This document shows, one piece after another, positions 26,796-35,486 of a stretch of 64,000 bases of DNA. Numbering within the stretch: the first letter of the stretch is position 1; every line of letters starts with the position of its first letter. The DNA lies in contig NZ_UUPU01000044.1 of the NCBI RefSeq assembly GCF_900591205.1, forward strand, positions 58,210 through 122,209, written 5' to 3'. The notes under the pieces were generated by a model that saw only the letters and a program-made list of their open reading frames with translations, ran no database searches and had not been told where the DNA came from. Source of the stretch: Pseudomonas viridiflava. GTDB lineage: Bacteria; Pseudomonadota; Gammaproteobacteria; Pseudomonadales; Pseudomonadaceae. The position numbers and the translations under genes are program-made.

Positions 26796-28136
26796 CCCGA
26801 CCGACGGCCGCAGGCGCAGCGCCAGCACGGCACCGACCAAGGCAATCGCGGCGCTCCACCACAATGCCAGTTCGATCCCGCCGGCATTGGCCACCGACAC
26901 CAGCACCGCCAGGCCCAGCGCCCCGCCGATCTGCTGGCTGGTAGACGCCATGCCCGCCGCCACCCCCTGCTCGCCGGGCCGAATGCCCAGCCCTGCCGCC
27001 ACCCACATCGCTGTCCAGGTCATGCCCTGGCCGATGCTCAAGATAAAAATCCCCGGCAGCAGCGACCAGAACCCCACGCCGGTTGGCAACGCCCAGCACA
27101 CCAGCGCAATGCCCACTGCGCCCGCCAGTTGCCCGCTGACCAAGGTGTTGCGCAGCCCCAACTTGACCAGCGAGCGCTCCGCCAACCAGATGCCGAACGT
27201 GCACACCAGGGTCGCCGGCAAAAACGCCAACCCGGCCTGCAACACGCTGTAGCCGTAGACCTGCTGGTAGTACAGCGCCAGAAAGTAATACTGCACGCCA
27301 AAGCTGCTCATGAAGATCGCCGTCAGCAGCATGGCCATACGCAACTCGCGGTAGGCGAACAAACGCAGCGGCATCAGCGGGTCGCGGCCGCGATGTTCGA
27401 TCCAGGCGAACAGCCCGAGCAGCATCAAGGCCAGGGCGATGCAGCCCAATGTCAGCGGCGCCGTCCAGCCCCATTCCGGTCCCTGCACCAAGGAAAACAC
27501 CAGCAAGGTGCCGCCGACGGTCACGCTCAGCGCGCCGCTGATATCAAAGTTGCGCCCGCGCACACGCTCGCCATCCGCCGGAATCCAGTAGCGTGCGGCC
27601 CAGGCACAGCCGCCCGCCAACGGTACATTCACCAGAAACACCGCCTCCCAGCCCCACGCCTGGGTCAGCACGCCACCCAGTAATGCGCCCAATGCCAGCC
27701 CGGCTGCCGACGCCGCGCTCCACACGGCAAACGCCCGGTTGCGCGCCGGACCTTCGGCATAGTGGGTGTTGATCAACGCCAGCGTCGCCGGGAACAACAA
27801 CGCCCCGCCCACGCCTTGCACCGCCCGCGCCAGCACCAGCAATACCGCGCTGCCGCCGAGCACCGCCGCCAGGGACGCCAACGCATACAGCGACTGGCCA
27901 ACCCGATACAAACGGCGCTTGCCAAGCAAGTCCGTGGCCCTGCCGCCCAGCAACAGAAAGCCGCCGAATGCCACGCTGTAGGCACTCACCACCCATTGCA
28001 ATTGCTGGGCAGAGAAATCCAGGTGCGTGCCGATCTGCGGTAAAGCCACAAACACGATGGTCGCATCCAGAGCAATGATCAGTTGCGCTGTGGCCAGCAG
28101 CATCAGCATCCAGCCTGAGGTTCGAGAGGGAGGCAT
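26772..28136 (-). CDS. MFS drug transporter, DHA2 family
   Basis: 454 residues with about 14 membrane helices. Motifs: LDATIVFVALPQIGTHL in helix 1, SAYSVAFGGFLLLGGRATDL (motif A) and LVLARAVQGVGGALLFP (motif B). DHA2 proteins are proton-driven exporters of drugs or toxic compounds. ATG 28136 is preferred to the upstream in-frame start at 28184. It is divergent from a LysR gene that is the probable regulator. Confidence 0.92.
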   Translation of the reverse strand: MPPSRTSGWMLMLLATAQLIIALDATIVFVALPQIGTHLDFSAQQLQWVVSAYSVAFGGFLLLGGRATDLLGKRRLYRVGQSLYALASLAAVLGGSAVLLVLARAVQGVGGALLFPATLALINTHYAEGPARNRAFAVWSAASAAGLALGALLGGVLTQAWGWEAVFLVNVPLAGGCAWAARYWIPADGERVRGRNFDISGALSVTVGGTLLVFSLVQGPEWGWTAPLTLGCIALALMLLGLFAWIEHRGRDPLMPLRLFAYRELRMAMLLTAIFMSSFGVQYYFLALYYQQVYGYSVLQAGLAFLPATLVCTFGIWLAERSLVKLGLRNTLVSGQLAGAVGIALVCWALPTGVGFWSLLPGIFILSIGQGMTWTAMWVAAGLGIRPGEQGVAAGMASTSQQIGGALGLAVLVSVANAGGIELALWWSAAIALVGAVLALRLRPSVGLAVLDPA

Positions 28137-28231
28137 CACAACGTCCTGTCCGAAAATAAGAGAGCGCCAGTGTCTTTTATGCAAACCAGATGATAAATAG
28201 CCCTATCACTCTTTCAGTAATGACTTTAATC

Positions 28232-29116
28232 ATGGATTTAAACGCCGTTCGCCTGCTGGTCCGCGTCGCCGACGCCCGCAGTTTCACGCGGGCGGCCGGT
28301 GAGTTGGGGCTGACCCAATCCGGCTTGTCCCGCGCCATCTCCCGCCTGGAAACCCAACTGGGCGTGCGCCTGCTGCAACGCAACACCCGCAGCGTCAGCC
28401 TCACACCCGACGGGCAGATGCTGTACGAGCGCAGCGCGCCCTTGCTGGCCGAACTGGCCGACACCGAGAAGCTGATGCTCGACCGCCGCGCCACGCCCTC
28501 CGGCCTGTTGAAGATCAGCACGCCGTCGCTGTTCGGGCGCAAGGTGGTGATGCCGGTGATCGGCGAGCTGACCTTGCGCTACCCCGAGCTGCATATCGAA
28601 GCGGTGATGACCGACCGCCTGGTGGATATCGTCGACGAAGGCTTCGATGCCCTATTGCGCACCGGCGAGATCCAGGACCAGCGCTTGATCGCCCGCCCAC
28701 TGGCGCCGCTGCGCTGGATCACGGTCGCGTCCCCCGCATACCTGGCGCGGTTCGGCACACCGCAGAGCATTGACGAACTGAAGGACCACACCTGCATTAC
28801 CGTGCGCAATTTGCGCACCGGCCGCCTGGTGGATTGGCAATTCATGCGGGGCGCCAAGGTGCAGGACGTGAGCGTGGAGGGGCGGCTGATCTTTGATATC
28901 GGCGACGCAATGGTGGACGCCGCCGTAGGGGGGTTCGGCATCGCCCAGGTGATGGACTTTGCCGTGCGCGACGACCTGGCCGCCGGGCGCCTGGTGCCGT
29001 TACTGGAGAATTTTGCCGGGCGCAGCCGGGCTATTTCGCTGGTCTATCCGCCGTCCCGGCAGTATTCGCCGAAGTTGATGGCGTTTGCCGAAGCGCTCGG
29101 GCGAGCGCAGTGGTGA
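28232..29116 (+). CDS. LysR-family transcriptional regulator
   Basis: 294 residues from ATG 28232 (ATG 28220 is possible). N-terminal winged HTH (SFTRAAGELGLTQSGLSRAI, residues about 17-36) and a LysR substrate domain with features of the DsdA/PA2877-like clade (RLIARPLAPLRWITVASPAY). Divergent from the DHA2 exporter gene 95 bp away, so regulation of that exporter is likely. Confidence 0.92.
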   Translation: MDLNAVRLLVRVADARSFTRAAGELGLTQSGLSRAISRLETQLGVRLLQRNTRSVSLTPDGQMLYERSAPLLAELADTEKLMLDRRATPSGLLKISTPSLFGRKVVMPVIGELTLRYPELHIEAVMTDRLVDIVDEGFDALLRTGEIQDQRLIARPLAPLRWITVASPAYLARFGTPQSIDELKDHTCITVRNLRTGRLVDWQFMRGAKVQDVSVEGRLIFDIGDAMVDAAVGGFGIAQVMDFAVRDDLAAGRLVPLLENFAGRSRAISLVYPPSRQYSPKLMAFAEALGRAQW

Positions 29117-29119
29117 GCG

Positions 29120-29707
29120 TCAAGCGTGCGGCTTCAAGCTTGACGCTTGCAGCTGATCTCCGATCACCAGGAAATGCCCACCCGCCACATGGTGCAAGGT
29201 GCGCAAGTCATCATGACCTTCGAAGTGCCAGTGCCCGTCGCTGAACACGCGCTCGTCGGCATAGGCGGCGACTACTTCGCCAAGGAACAGATCATAGGTT
29301 TGTTGGTTGTGCGGCTCCGGCAACAGGCGGCACTCCAGCCAGGCCACGCAGCCTTCCAGCAGGGGCGCTTCGGTGTGTTCACCGGTGAAGGTCTGCAAGC
29401 CGTAGGCGGCGAATTTGTCGGTTTCGGAGCCGGTGATGTTGCCGACCGTCTGGACCAGATCCGCCTGGGCCGCGCAGGGCACCTGCAGTACAAAAGTGCC
29501 AGCGCCTTCCAGCAACTGGCGGGTCCAGGTGGCCTTGTCCAGCACGACCGCGACTTTGGGTGGCTCGAAATCCAACGGCATGGCCCACGCGGCGGCCATG
29601 ATATTGCGCTGGCCGTTGTGGGCCGCACTCACCAGCACCGTCGGCCCATGGTTGAGCAAACGGTAAGCCTTGGACAGCGGAACGGGGCGACGGTGGGTAG
29701 GGCTCAT
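29120..29707 (-). CDS. Flavin reductase-like (FMN-binding split barrel) protein
   Basis: 195 residues. The pattern VLVSAAHNGQRNIMAAAWAM, then PPKVAVVLDKATWTRQLLEG and GNITGSETDKFAAYGLQTF is that of the flavin reductase/FMN-binding family. It probably reduces FMN with NAD(P)H or acts as a flavin-binding oxidoreductase; partner unknown. ATG 29707 is used rather than the in-frame TTG at 29725. The last codons overlap a hairpin (AGCGTCAAGC / GCTTGACGCT, 29116-29147) that may serve both convergent genes. Confidence 0.85.
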   Translation of the reverse strand: MSPTHRRPVPLSKAYRLLNHGPTVLVSAAHNGQRNIMAAAWAMPLDFEPPKVAVVLDKATWTRQLLEGAGTFVLQVPCAAQADLVQTVGNITGSETDKFAAYGLQTFTGEHTEAPLLEGCVAWLECRLLPEPHNQQTYDLFLGEVVAAYADERVFSDGHWHFEGHDDLRTLHHVAGGHFLVIGDQLQASSLKPHA

Positions 29708-29767
29708 GGAGGATCGGCTCTTCAAGCGGAAAAAAACCTACGATACCTCAAGCACAAGCCCGGCGGG

Positions 29768-31084
29768 TCAGCTCGACAGCTGGTTGGCGAATTGCCCTAC
29801 TGCGCTGACCACCTTCTGCGCGCCGTCCTGAATCTCCACGATCACCGTACCGGCTTCCGCCGCCAGCGCCAGACCCTGTTCCGCTTGCAGGCGGCCGTCG
29901 TTCATCAGGCTCACCGCATCACGTGCCATGTCCTGGTTCTGACGCACCACGCCGACAATCTCCTCGGTGGCTTTGCTGGTACGTGACGCCAACTGGCGCA
30001 CCTCATCAGCCACCACCGCAAAACCACGCCCTTGTTCACCGGCACGCGCCGCTTCAATGGCGGCATTGAGCGCCAGCAAGTTGGTCTGCTCGGCGATGCC
30101 GCTGATGGTTTTGACGATGCTGCCGATCACTTGGGACTGAGCATTCAGCGCTTCGATGCCCTCGCCGGCCTGTTGCATGTGCTGGGCCAGGTCGCGCATC
30201 ACATCCACAGCCTGGGTGACCACGGTAGTGCCGCGCTGGGCGCTGCTGTCGGTTTGCAACGAGGTGCTGTAGGCAATGTTGGCGGCCTCGGCGACGGCCT
30301 GCTCCTGGTTGACCTGGTCGGTGATCACCGTGGCGAACTTGACCACTTTGTACAACCGATCATTGGCATCCATCACCGGGTTGTAGGTGGCCTCCAGCCA
30401 CACCGTGCGGCCATGGCTGTCGACCCGTTTGAAACGCGCTGCGACAAACTCACCGGCATTCAAACGCTGCCAGAAATGCTGGTACTCGGCGCTGTTGTAT
30501 TCCTCCGGCGCGCAGAACATGCGGTGATGTTTGCCCTGGATCTGCGCCAGGCTGTACCCCATGCCGCCGAGGAAGCGATCGTTCGCGGTGAGCACGTGCC
30601 CGCCCAGGTCGAACTCGATCACAGCCGTGGAACGCACCAGCGCGGTGATCAGGTTTTCATGCTCGCGGGAGGCTTCGATGGTGCGGGTGAGGTCACTGGA
30701 GTAAATCGAAAAATGTTTGATGCGCCCGCCCGAGCTGCGCACCGGCTGCACGATCGAGCGCAGCCACGCTTCCTGGCCATTGCCGCGCATCAGGCGCACG
30801 GTGCCGGCGAAGTGCTCACCGCGCACCAATGCATTCTTGAAGCGTTGCTGGAACTCATCCTTGCGCACATGCGCCGGCACCAGGTCTTCAATAGCCCGGC
30901 CCAGGAGCTGACCGCTCTGGTAGACCAGCTCCTGCAGGAAGTTGGCATTCGCCCATTCCACACGGCCTTCGGCGTCCAGCGTGAGGCACAGCATTTCGCT
31001 TTCCAGGCTCTCCTTAACCTGTTGCAAGCTGGACAATTCTTCGCGAAGAGCCGACAGCTCCTGCTTCAAACGGGTGTTGAACAT
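29768..31084 (-). CDS. bdlA: BdlA-like PAS-PAS-MCP signal transducer
   Basis: 438 residues, no membrane segment. Order: N-terminal helix ([20 protein letters not shown]), PAS1 (about 40-125), PAS2 (about 155-270), then a short methyl-accepting domain with the hairpin tip [20 protein letters not shown]. The arrangement and the start [20 protein letters not shown] are close to P. aeruginosa BdlA, a soluble chemotaxis-like protein that triggers biofilm dispersion. ATG 31084 is used; the frame runs on to 31141. Other Aer-like soluble transducers are possible alternatives. Confidence 0.8.
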   Translation of the reverse strand: MFNTRLKQELSALREELSSLQQVKESLESEMLCLTLDAEGRVEWANANFLQELVYQSGQLLGRAIEDLVPAHVRKDEFQQRFKNALVRGEHFAGTVRLMRGNGQEAWLRSIVQPVRSSGGRIKHFSIYSSDLTRTIEASREHENLITALVRSTAVIEFDLGGHVLTANDRFLGGMGYSLAQIQGKHHRMFCAPEEYNSAEYQHFWQRLNAGEFVAARFKRVDSHGRTVWLEATYNPVMDANDRLYKVVKFATVITDQVNQEQAVAEAANIAYSTSLQTDSSAQRGTTVVTQAVDVMRDLAQHMQQAGEGIEALNAQSQVIGSIVKTISGIAEQTNLLALNAAIEAARAGEQGRGFAVVADEVRQLASRTSKATEEIVGVVRQNQDMARDAVSLMNDGRLQAEQGLALAAEAGTVIVEIQDGAQKVVSAVGQFANQLSS

Positions 31085-31189
31085 TGGGCACCGATGGTCA
31101 TTGGGGGAGAGAGATCTGACCTGCATCGGCGCTGCCGACATTTTCTGAAGTGCTTTTCTGCACAGCGCCCAACTGTTTTTTTGGATCCA

Positions 31190-31522
31190 TTAACCACCAT
31201 TGTTTCGGCATATACCCATCACTTGATACTCCAGGGTATTGAGCTTGCCGCTGGAGTCTTCATAGGTCATGCGCGAGGGCACTGCTTGGCACGACTTGAT
31301 CGGCGGCGTCACGTTGACCACCTTGGCGATGTCCAGGCTCATGCCATAGCGATACGCCTGCAGCTCGGGTGCCGGTTTGCCCGTCTTTTGGGCGTAAGCC
31401 TCCATGGCCTGCTGATTGCGCTCCATCATCAGGGCAAACGTGCGATCCCCTCCGCCTTCAGCCAGTGCGCCGAATGACAAGATTGCCGCGAATACACCCA
31501 GGCCAACGTTATAGAAGTTCAT
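31190..31522 (-). CDS. DUF2790 exported protein
   Basis: 110 residues with a signal peptide (VGLGVFAAILSFGALAEG). The core YRYGMSLDIAKVVNVTPPIK and SRMTYEDSSGKLNTLEYQV is typical of DUF2790, small periplasmic proteins of Pseudomonas often found next to copper/zinc two-component systems. Function unknown. It is divergent from the OprD-type gene, and the shared intergenic region has two copies of the metal-cluster motif. Confidence 0.85.
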   Translation of the reverse strand: MNFYNVGLGVFAAILSFGALAEGGGDRTFALMMERNQQAMEAYAQKTGKPAPELQAYRYGMSLDIAKVVNVTPPIKSCQAVPSRMTYEDSSGKLNTLEYQVMGICRNNGG

Positions 31523-31590
31523 TGCAAGTTCCTCGTCTGTGAGTTCAGCAACGAGACTAATGAACCAACCCTGACGCCAACGTCACTGGA

Positions 31591-31608
31591 ACATTACTTA
31601 TTTGTTAG
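31591..31608 (-). promoter_or_regulatory. 18-bp metal-cluster motif, site 1
   Basis: Minus strand reads CTAACAAATAAGTAATGT, matching the shared pattern CTNNCAGATTTGTAATGT. It lies 69 bp upstream of the DUF2790 gene and points toward it. Confidence 0.65.
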
Positions 31609-31619
31609 GCGGCCCTGAG

Positions 31620-31637
31620 CTTCCAGAATTGTAATGT
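31620..31637 (+). promoter_or_regulatory. 18-bp metal-cluster motif, site 2
   Basis: Plus strand CTTCCAGAATTGTAATGT, 110 bp before the OprD-type gene and facing it. Back to back with site 1, 11 bp apart. Confidence 0.65.
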
Positions 31638-31746
31638 TCAGGCCACCCAATCGTTATCCGCCGTTTGCAACTATCAGCCCGGGCCAAATCAATAAGAACG
31701 CCCACCTCTATAAGAGCTGATAACTGCCAATACCGAGGAGCGAAAC

Positions 31747-33066
31747 ATGAGCATTGCTTACTACACCCTTCCCTTTTCATTGCTGGCCGCACTGCCCCTG
31801 GCAGCCGTGGCGGTGGAGGACAAGCCCGAAGGCTTTATCGAGGGCAGCAGCCTGAACGTGCTGGCGCGCAACTTTTACTTCAACCGCGATGACCGCAAGG
31901 GCCAGTCCAGCCCTACCGGCAATGGCTATTCCGAAGCCTGGGCGCAGGGGCTGATCGGCAAATTCGAATCCGGCTTCACCCAAGGCACCGTGGGGTTCGG
32001 CCTGGATGCGTTTGCCATGTATGGCCTGAAACTCGACTCCGGCACCGGCCGCAGCGGCGGCAAGGGCTCGTTCGGCGTGCTGCCGGTGGACAGCGACAAT
32101 CGTCCCGAAAGCAGCTACAGCAAAGTCGGCGGCGCGGCGAAATTGCGTGTACTCGACACGGTGATCAAGGCCGGCGATGTGTTCCCGGTCACGCCTGTGG
32201 TGGCGTACGGCGATTCGCGTGTACTGCCGGAAAGCTTTCGCGGCGTCACCTTGCAGAACACCAGCCTTGAGGGCCTGAGCCTGCAGGGCGGACGCCTGAG
32301 CGGCATGAGCCAACCCACTGAAAGCGGCATGAACAAAGGCTTCGCGACCTTCTACGCGGGCAAGGTCGACTCGCCCTGGGTTGGCTATTTCGGCGGTGAG
32401 TACGCCGTCAATAAACACCTCAGTGTCAGCCTCTACAGCAGCCGCCTGAAGGACGCCTGGGATCAATACTACTTCGGCAGCGCCGCCAGTTATCCGCTGA
32501 ACGATGACATCTCCCTGTTCGGCGATTTCAACTATTACAAGGCCGTGGACGAAGGTAAAAAACGGCTGGGCGAGTTCGACAACAACATCTGGAGCGCCAG
32601 GCTCGGAGTCAAGGTCGGCGCCCACAGCCTGGCCGTGTCGCACCAACGCAACAACGGCGATGACGACTTCGATTACCTGCGCCAATCGGATTCGATCTTC
32701 CTCAACAACTCGATCCAGTACAGCGACTTCAACGCCCCCAAAGAGCGCTCGTGGATGCTGCGCTACGACCTCGATATGCAGCCGTTCGGCATTCCTGGCC
32801 TGTCGTTCATGGCCCGCTATGGCAAAGGCACCGGCGCCGACTACAGCAATGCCAACGCGGTGTATATGCGCCGCGATGGCGCCGGCGACCCGCTGACCGA
32901 TCAACGCCGCTGGGAACGGGATATTGAAGCCAAATATGTGGTGCAGGGCGGTAACTTGAAAGACTTGTCACTGCGACTGCGCCAGGCGAGCGTGCGCTCA
33001 AGTTCATTTGAATCCGACCTTGAAGAAGTTCGTGTGATTATCGAGTACCCACTGGCGATTCTTTAA
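31747..33066 (+). CDS. OprD-family outer-membrane porin
   Basis: 439 residues. Signal peptide (LPFSLLAALPLAAVAVEDK) then the OprD N-terminal pattern GFIEGSSLNVLARNFYFNRD and the barrel end VRVIIEYPLAIL. OprD-type channels take up basic amino acids, peptides or aromatic acids. Its place beside czcRS is notable because CzcR controls oprD in P. aeruginosa. GAGGAGCG lies just before the ATG. Confidence 0.93.
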   Translation: MSIAYYTLPFSLLAALPLAAVAVEDKPEGFIEGSSLNVLARNFYFNRDDRKGQSSPTGNGYSEAWAQGLIGKFESGFTQGTVGFGLDAFAMYGLKLDSGTGRSGGKGSFGVLPVDSDNRPESSYSKVGGAAKLRVLDTVIKAGDVFPVTPVVAYGDSRVLPESFRGVTLQNTSLEGLSLQGGRLSGMSQPTESGMNKGFATFYAGKVDSPWVGYFGGEYAVNKHLSVSLYSSRLKDAWDQYYFGSAASYPLNDDISLFGDFNYYKAVDEGKKRLGEFDNNIWSARLGVKVGAHSLAVSHQRNNGDDDFDYLRQSDSIFLNNSIQYSDFNAPKERSWMLRYDLDMQPFGIPGLSFMARYGKGTGADYSNANAVYMRRDGAGDPLTDQRRWERDIEAKYVVQGGNLKDLSLRLRQASVRSSSFESDLEEVRVIIEYPLAIL

Positions 33067-33118
33067 GTTGCGCTTACAGGCACGTGCCGATCCGCTACCT
33101 CTGTTCACTTATTGAAGT

Positions 33119-33136
33119 CTGTCAGAACTGTAATAT
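33119..33136 (+). promoter_or_regulatory. 18-bp metal-cluster motif, site 3
   Basis: CTGTCAGAACTGTAATAT on the plus strand, ending 31 bp before a -10 like TATACT (33168-33173), the position expected for a response-regulator site that replaces a weak -35. Confidence 0.65.
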
Positions 33137-33179
33137 CGGCCACACCTTCCCGTTAAGTTGCACTTTTTATACTGGGCTT

Positions 33180-33264
33180 CGAACACACTTCATCTCTGCA
33201 GCTTTTGTGTAGCTCCTTTGGAACAGAGATGAAATTTTTACGCCCCACATGGGGCGTTTTTTTT
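33180..33264 (+). ncRNA. Candidate small structured RNA or czcR leader
   Basis: From the expected start near 33180 to a terminator at 33264 the RNA would be about 85 nt. It folds into a 10-bp stem (TTCATCTCTG 33189-33198 with CAGAGATGAA 33224-33233) and the terminator hairpin. No open frame of note lies within. It may be a free small RNA or a transcription attenuator in the czcR leader. Confidence 0.45.
33241..33264 (+). terminator. Rho-independent terminator between oprD and czcR
   Basis: Stem CGCCCC / GGGGCG with an ACAT loop, followed by eight T's. It is 175 bp after the porin stop and 149 bp before czcR. Nothing else supported is seen in 33265-33412. Confidence 0.9.
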
Positions 33265-33412
33265 GTGCGCAGCTTCAGCGGCGAATCGCCGCACCCGGCT
33301 TGACCCTGAAGCTACTTCAGCGTTCAGAGTCCAACGCCCAGAAAAGTCCTAAAGCCTACTTAATGCCTCTATGAGGTCATGCCCGTTTCGTTTCCCTTGA
33401 AGGTAATTCCCT

Positions 33413-34087
33413 ATGCGTATCCTTGTGGTTGAGGACGAGCAGAAAACCGCCGACTACCTGCAGCAAGGTCTGACCGAAAGCGGTTACGTCGTCGATTGCG
33501 CCGCCAGCGGCATCGACGGCCTGCACCTGGCCAGGCAGCACACCTATGAACTGGTGATCCTCGACGTGAATTTGCCCAACACCGACGGTTGGGAAGTGCT
33601 GGAACAATTGCGCCGCGAAGGCAACCAGCGCGTGATGATGCTGACCGCTCGCGGCCGGCTGGCCGACAAGATCAAGGGCCTGGACATGGGCGCCGATGAT
33701 TACCTGGTCAAACCCTTCGAATTTCCCGAGCTGCTGGCCCGCGTGCGCACCTTATTGCGGCGCAGCGAGCATATCCCGCTGCCGGACGTGCTGCGTGTAT
33801 CGGACCTGGAACTGGACCCGCGTCGGCACCGTGCCTATCGCGGCAGCCGACGGATCGACCTGACCACCAAGGAGTTCGCCCTGCTGCATGTGCTGATGCG
33901 CCAGGCCGGCGAGGTGATGACCCGCACGCAGATCATTTCCCTGGTGTGGGACATGAACTTCGACTGCGACACCAACGTGGTGGAAGTGTCCATCAGCCGT
34001 CTGCGCGGCAAGGTCGATGACCAGAGCGAGGTCAAGCTGATCCACACCATTCGCGGCGTGGGTTATGTGCTGGAGGCGCGCCAATGA
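33413..34087 (+). CDS. czcR: CzcR/CopR-type response regulator
   Basis: 224 residues, OmpR family. Receiver domain with phospho-Asp 51 in LVILDVNLPNTDGW, and Lys in YLVKPFEFPELLARVR; C-terminal winged helix (RRIDLTTKEFALLHVLMRQA). Encoded with the kinase czcS (4-bp overlap) beside czcCBA, it should activate the metal efflux genes, probably via the 18-bp motif. CopR/CusR-like naming would also fit; the zinc-type pump next door favours CzcR. Confidence 0.9.
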   Translation: MRILVVEDEQKTADYLQQGLTESGYVVDCAASGIDGLHLARQHTYELVILDVNLPNTDGWEVLEQLRREGNQRVMMLTARGRLADKIKGLDMGADDYLVKPFEFPELLARVRTLLRRSEHIPLPDVLRVSDLELDPRRHRAYRGSRRIDLTTKEFALLHVLMRQAGEVMTRTQIISLVWDMNFDCDTNVVEVSISRLRGKVDDQSEVKLIHTIRGVGYVLEARQ

Positions 34088-35469
34088 GGACCAGCAGCCT
34101 GTCGATGCGCCTGGGGCTGACGGTCAGCCTGATGGGCGCCGGTCTGGTCGTGCTGCTGGCGACCCTGGCCTACCTGGCCTTGACCCATGAGCTGGACAAG
34201 CTTGCGCGCAAGGGCCTGGAAAACAAGATGGAGCAGTTGGAGCACAGCCTCGGCCAGGACCTCAAACCTCACGACATCGCCGCCCGCCCCCACTCGCTGC
34301 TTGATTTGGTGATGGGCCACGACAATATCTACCTGACCATCACCGGCACATCGCCCGGCGCACCGGTGCTGCTGAGTGTCGGCGCCAAGCCCCAGCAACC
34401 GCTGTTGATGGACGTGCCCGCCAGCAACACGCTGGCCTACCTGAATTGGGTGGACGGGCGTGGCAACCGCATCCTCAGCGCCACGCGCCTGATGCCCTTG
34501 CACAGTGGTGAAAACGTACGCGTGCTGCTGTCGCTGGACCGCTCCGATGACGAGGCGCTGCTCAGCGCCTACCTGCGCTCCACGGTGATCGCGCTGCCGA
34601 TGCTGTTGATCCTGATCGGCATGGGCGCCTGGTGGCTGGTGCAACGCGGGCTCGCCCCGCTGCAGCAATTCAGCCGGGTGGCGGCCAAGGTCAGCACCCA
34701 GGACCTGACCCACCGCTTATCACGGGACAACCTGCCCAAGGAGTTGGGCGAGCTGGCCGAAGGCATCAACTTCATGCTCAACCGCCTCGACGCCGGCGTG
34801 CAGCAGCTGTCGCAGTTCTCCGACGACCTGGCCCACGAACTGCGCGCCCCGTTGACCAACTTGATGGGCAAGGCCCAGGTGACCCTGTCCCGCGAGCGCC
34901 CTTCGGAGGAGTACAAGGCAAGCCTCGAATCCTGCACCGAGGAAATGGAGCGGCTGTCACGTATCGTCTCCGACATGCTGTTTCTGGCGCAAGTCAGCCA
35001 CCCGGCGGCGCGGGCCGGGTTTGGCCAGGTGTCGCTGGGTGAGGAGGCGCAACGGGTGATGGCGCTGTTCGCCCTGAGCGCCGAGGACAAGCACGTCAAC
35101 CTCAGCCTGCGCGGCGACGCCTGGGTGACGGGCGACCGCCTGATGATCCAGCGGGCGATTTCCAACCTGCTGTCCAACGCGATTCGCCACACACCGGATG
35201 GCTCCAGCGTGTTGCTGCTGGTGGAGACCTACGAACATCGCGTGTCGCTTTCGGTCGGCAACCCCGGTCGCGGTATCGAAGCCCACCACCTGCCGCACCT
35301 GTTCGAGCGCTTCTACCGCGCCGACAGCAGCCGCACCCGGGCCGAAGGCGGCACCGGCCTGGGGCTGGCCATTGTGCAGTCGATCATGCGCCTGCATCAG
35401 GGGCATGCCGAAGTGAGCAGCCAACCCGGGCGTTTCACGCGCTTCAGCCTGGAGTTTCCCCTGCCCTGA
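34084..35469 (+). CDS. czcS: CzcS/CopS-type heavy-metal sensor histidine kinase
   Basis: 461 residues. Two membrane segments (about 10-32 and 163-185) flank a periplasmic sensor domain, then HAMP, the H-box DLAHELRAPLTNLMG, N-box ISNLLSNAIRHTPDG and G-box GGTGLGLAIVQSIM. This is the heavy-metal sensor kinase family. Starts inside the last codons of czcR and ends 17 bp from the convergent czcA. Confidence 0.92.
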   Translation: MRTSSLSMRLGLTVSLMGAGLVVLLATLAYLALTHELDKLARKGLENKMEQLEHSLGQDLKPHDIAARPHSLLDLVMGHDNIYLTITGTSPGAPVLLSVGAKPQQPLLMDVPASNTLAYLNWVDGRGNRILSATRLMPLHSGENVRVLLSLDRSDDEALLSAYLRSTVIALPMLLILIGMGAWWLVQRGLAPLQQFSRVAAKVSTQDLTHRLSRDNLPKELGELAEGINFMLNRLDAGVQQLSQFSDDLAHELRAPLTNLMGKAQVTLSRERPSEEYKASLESCTEEMERLSRIVSDMLFLAQVSHPAARAGFGQVSLGEEAQRVMALFALSAEDKHVNLSLRGDAWVTGDRLMIQRAISNLLSNAIRHTPDGSSVLLLVETYEHRVSLSVGNPGRGIEAHHLPHLFERFYRADSSRTRAEGGTGLGLAIVQSIMRLHQGHAEVSSQPGRFTRFSLEFPLP

Positions 35470-35486
35470 CCACCTGGTTTTCTGTC

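Noticed and set aside
29116..29147. Inverted repeat between the LysR and flavin reductase genes as a mobile element
   Set aside because: A short hairpin across convergent 3' ends, more likely a shared terminator-like structure; no longer element is seen.
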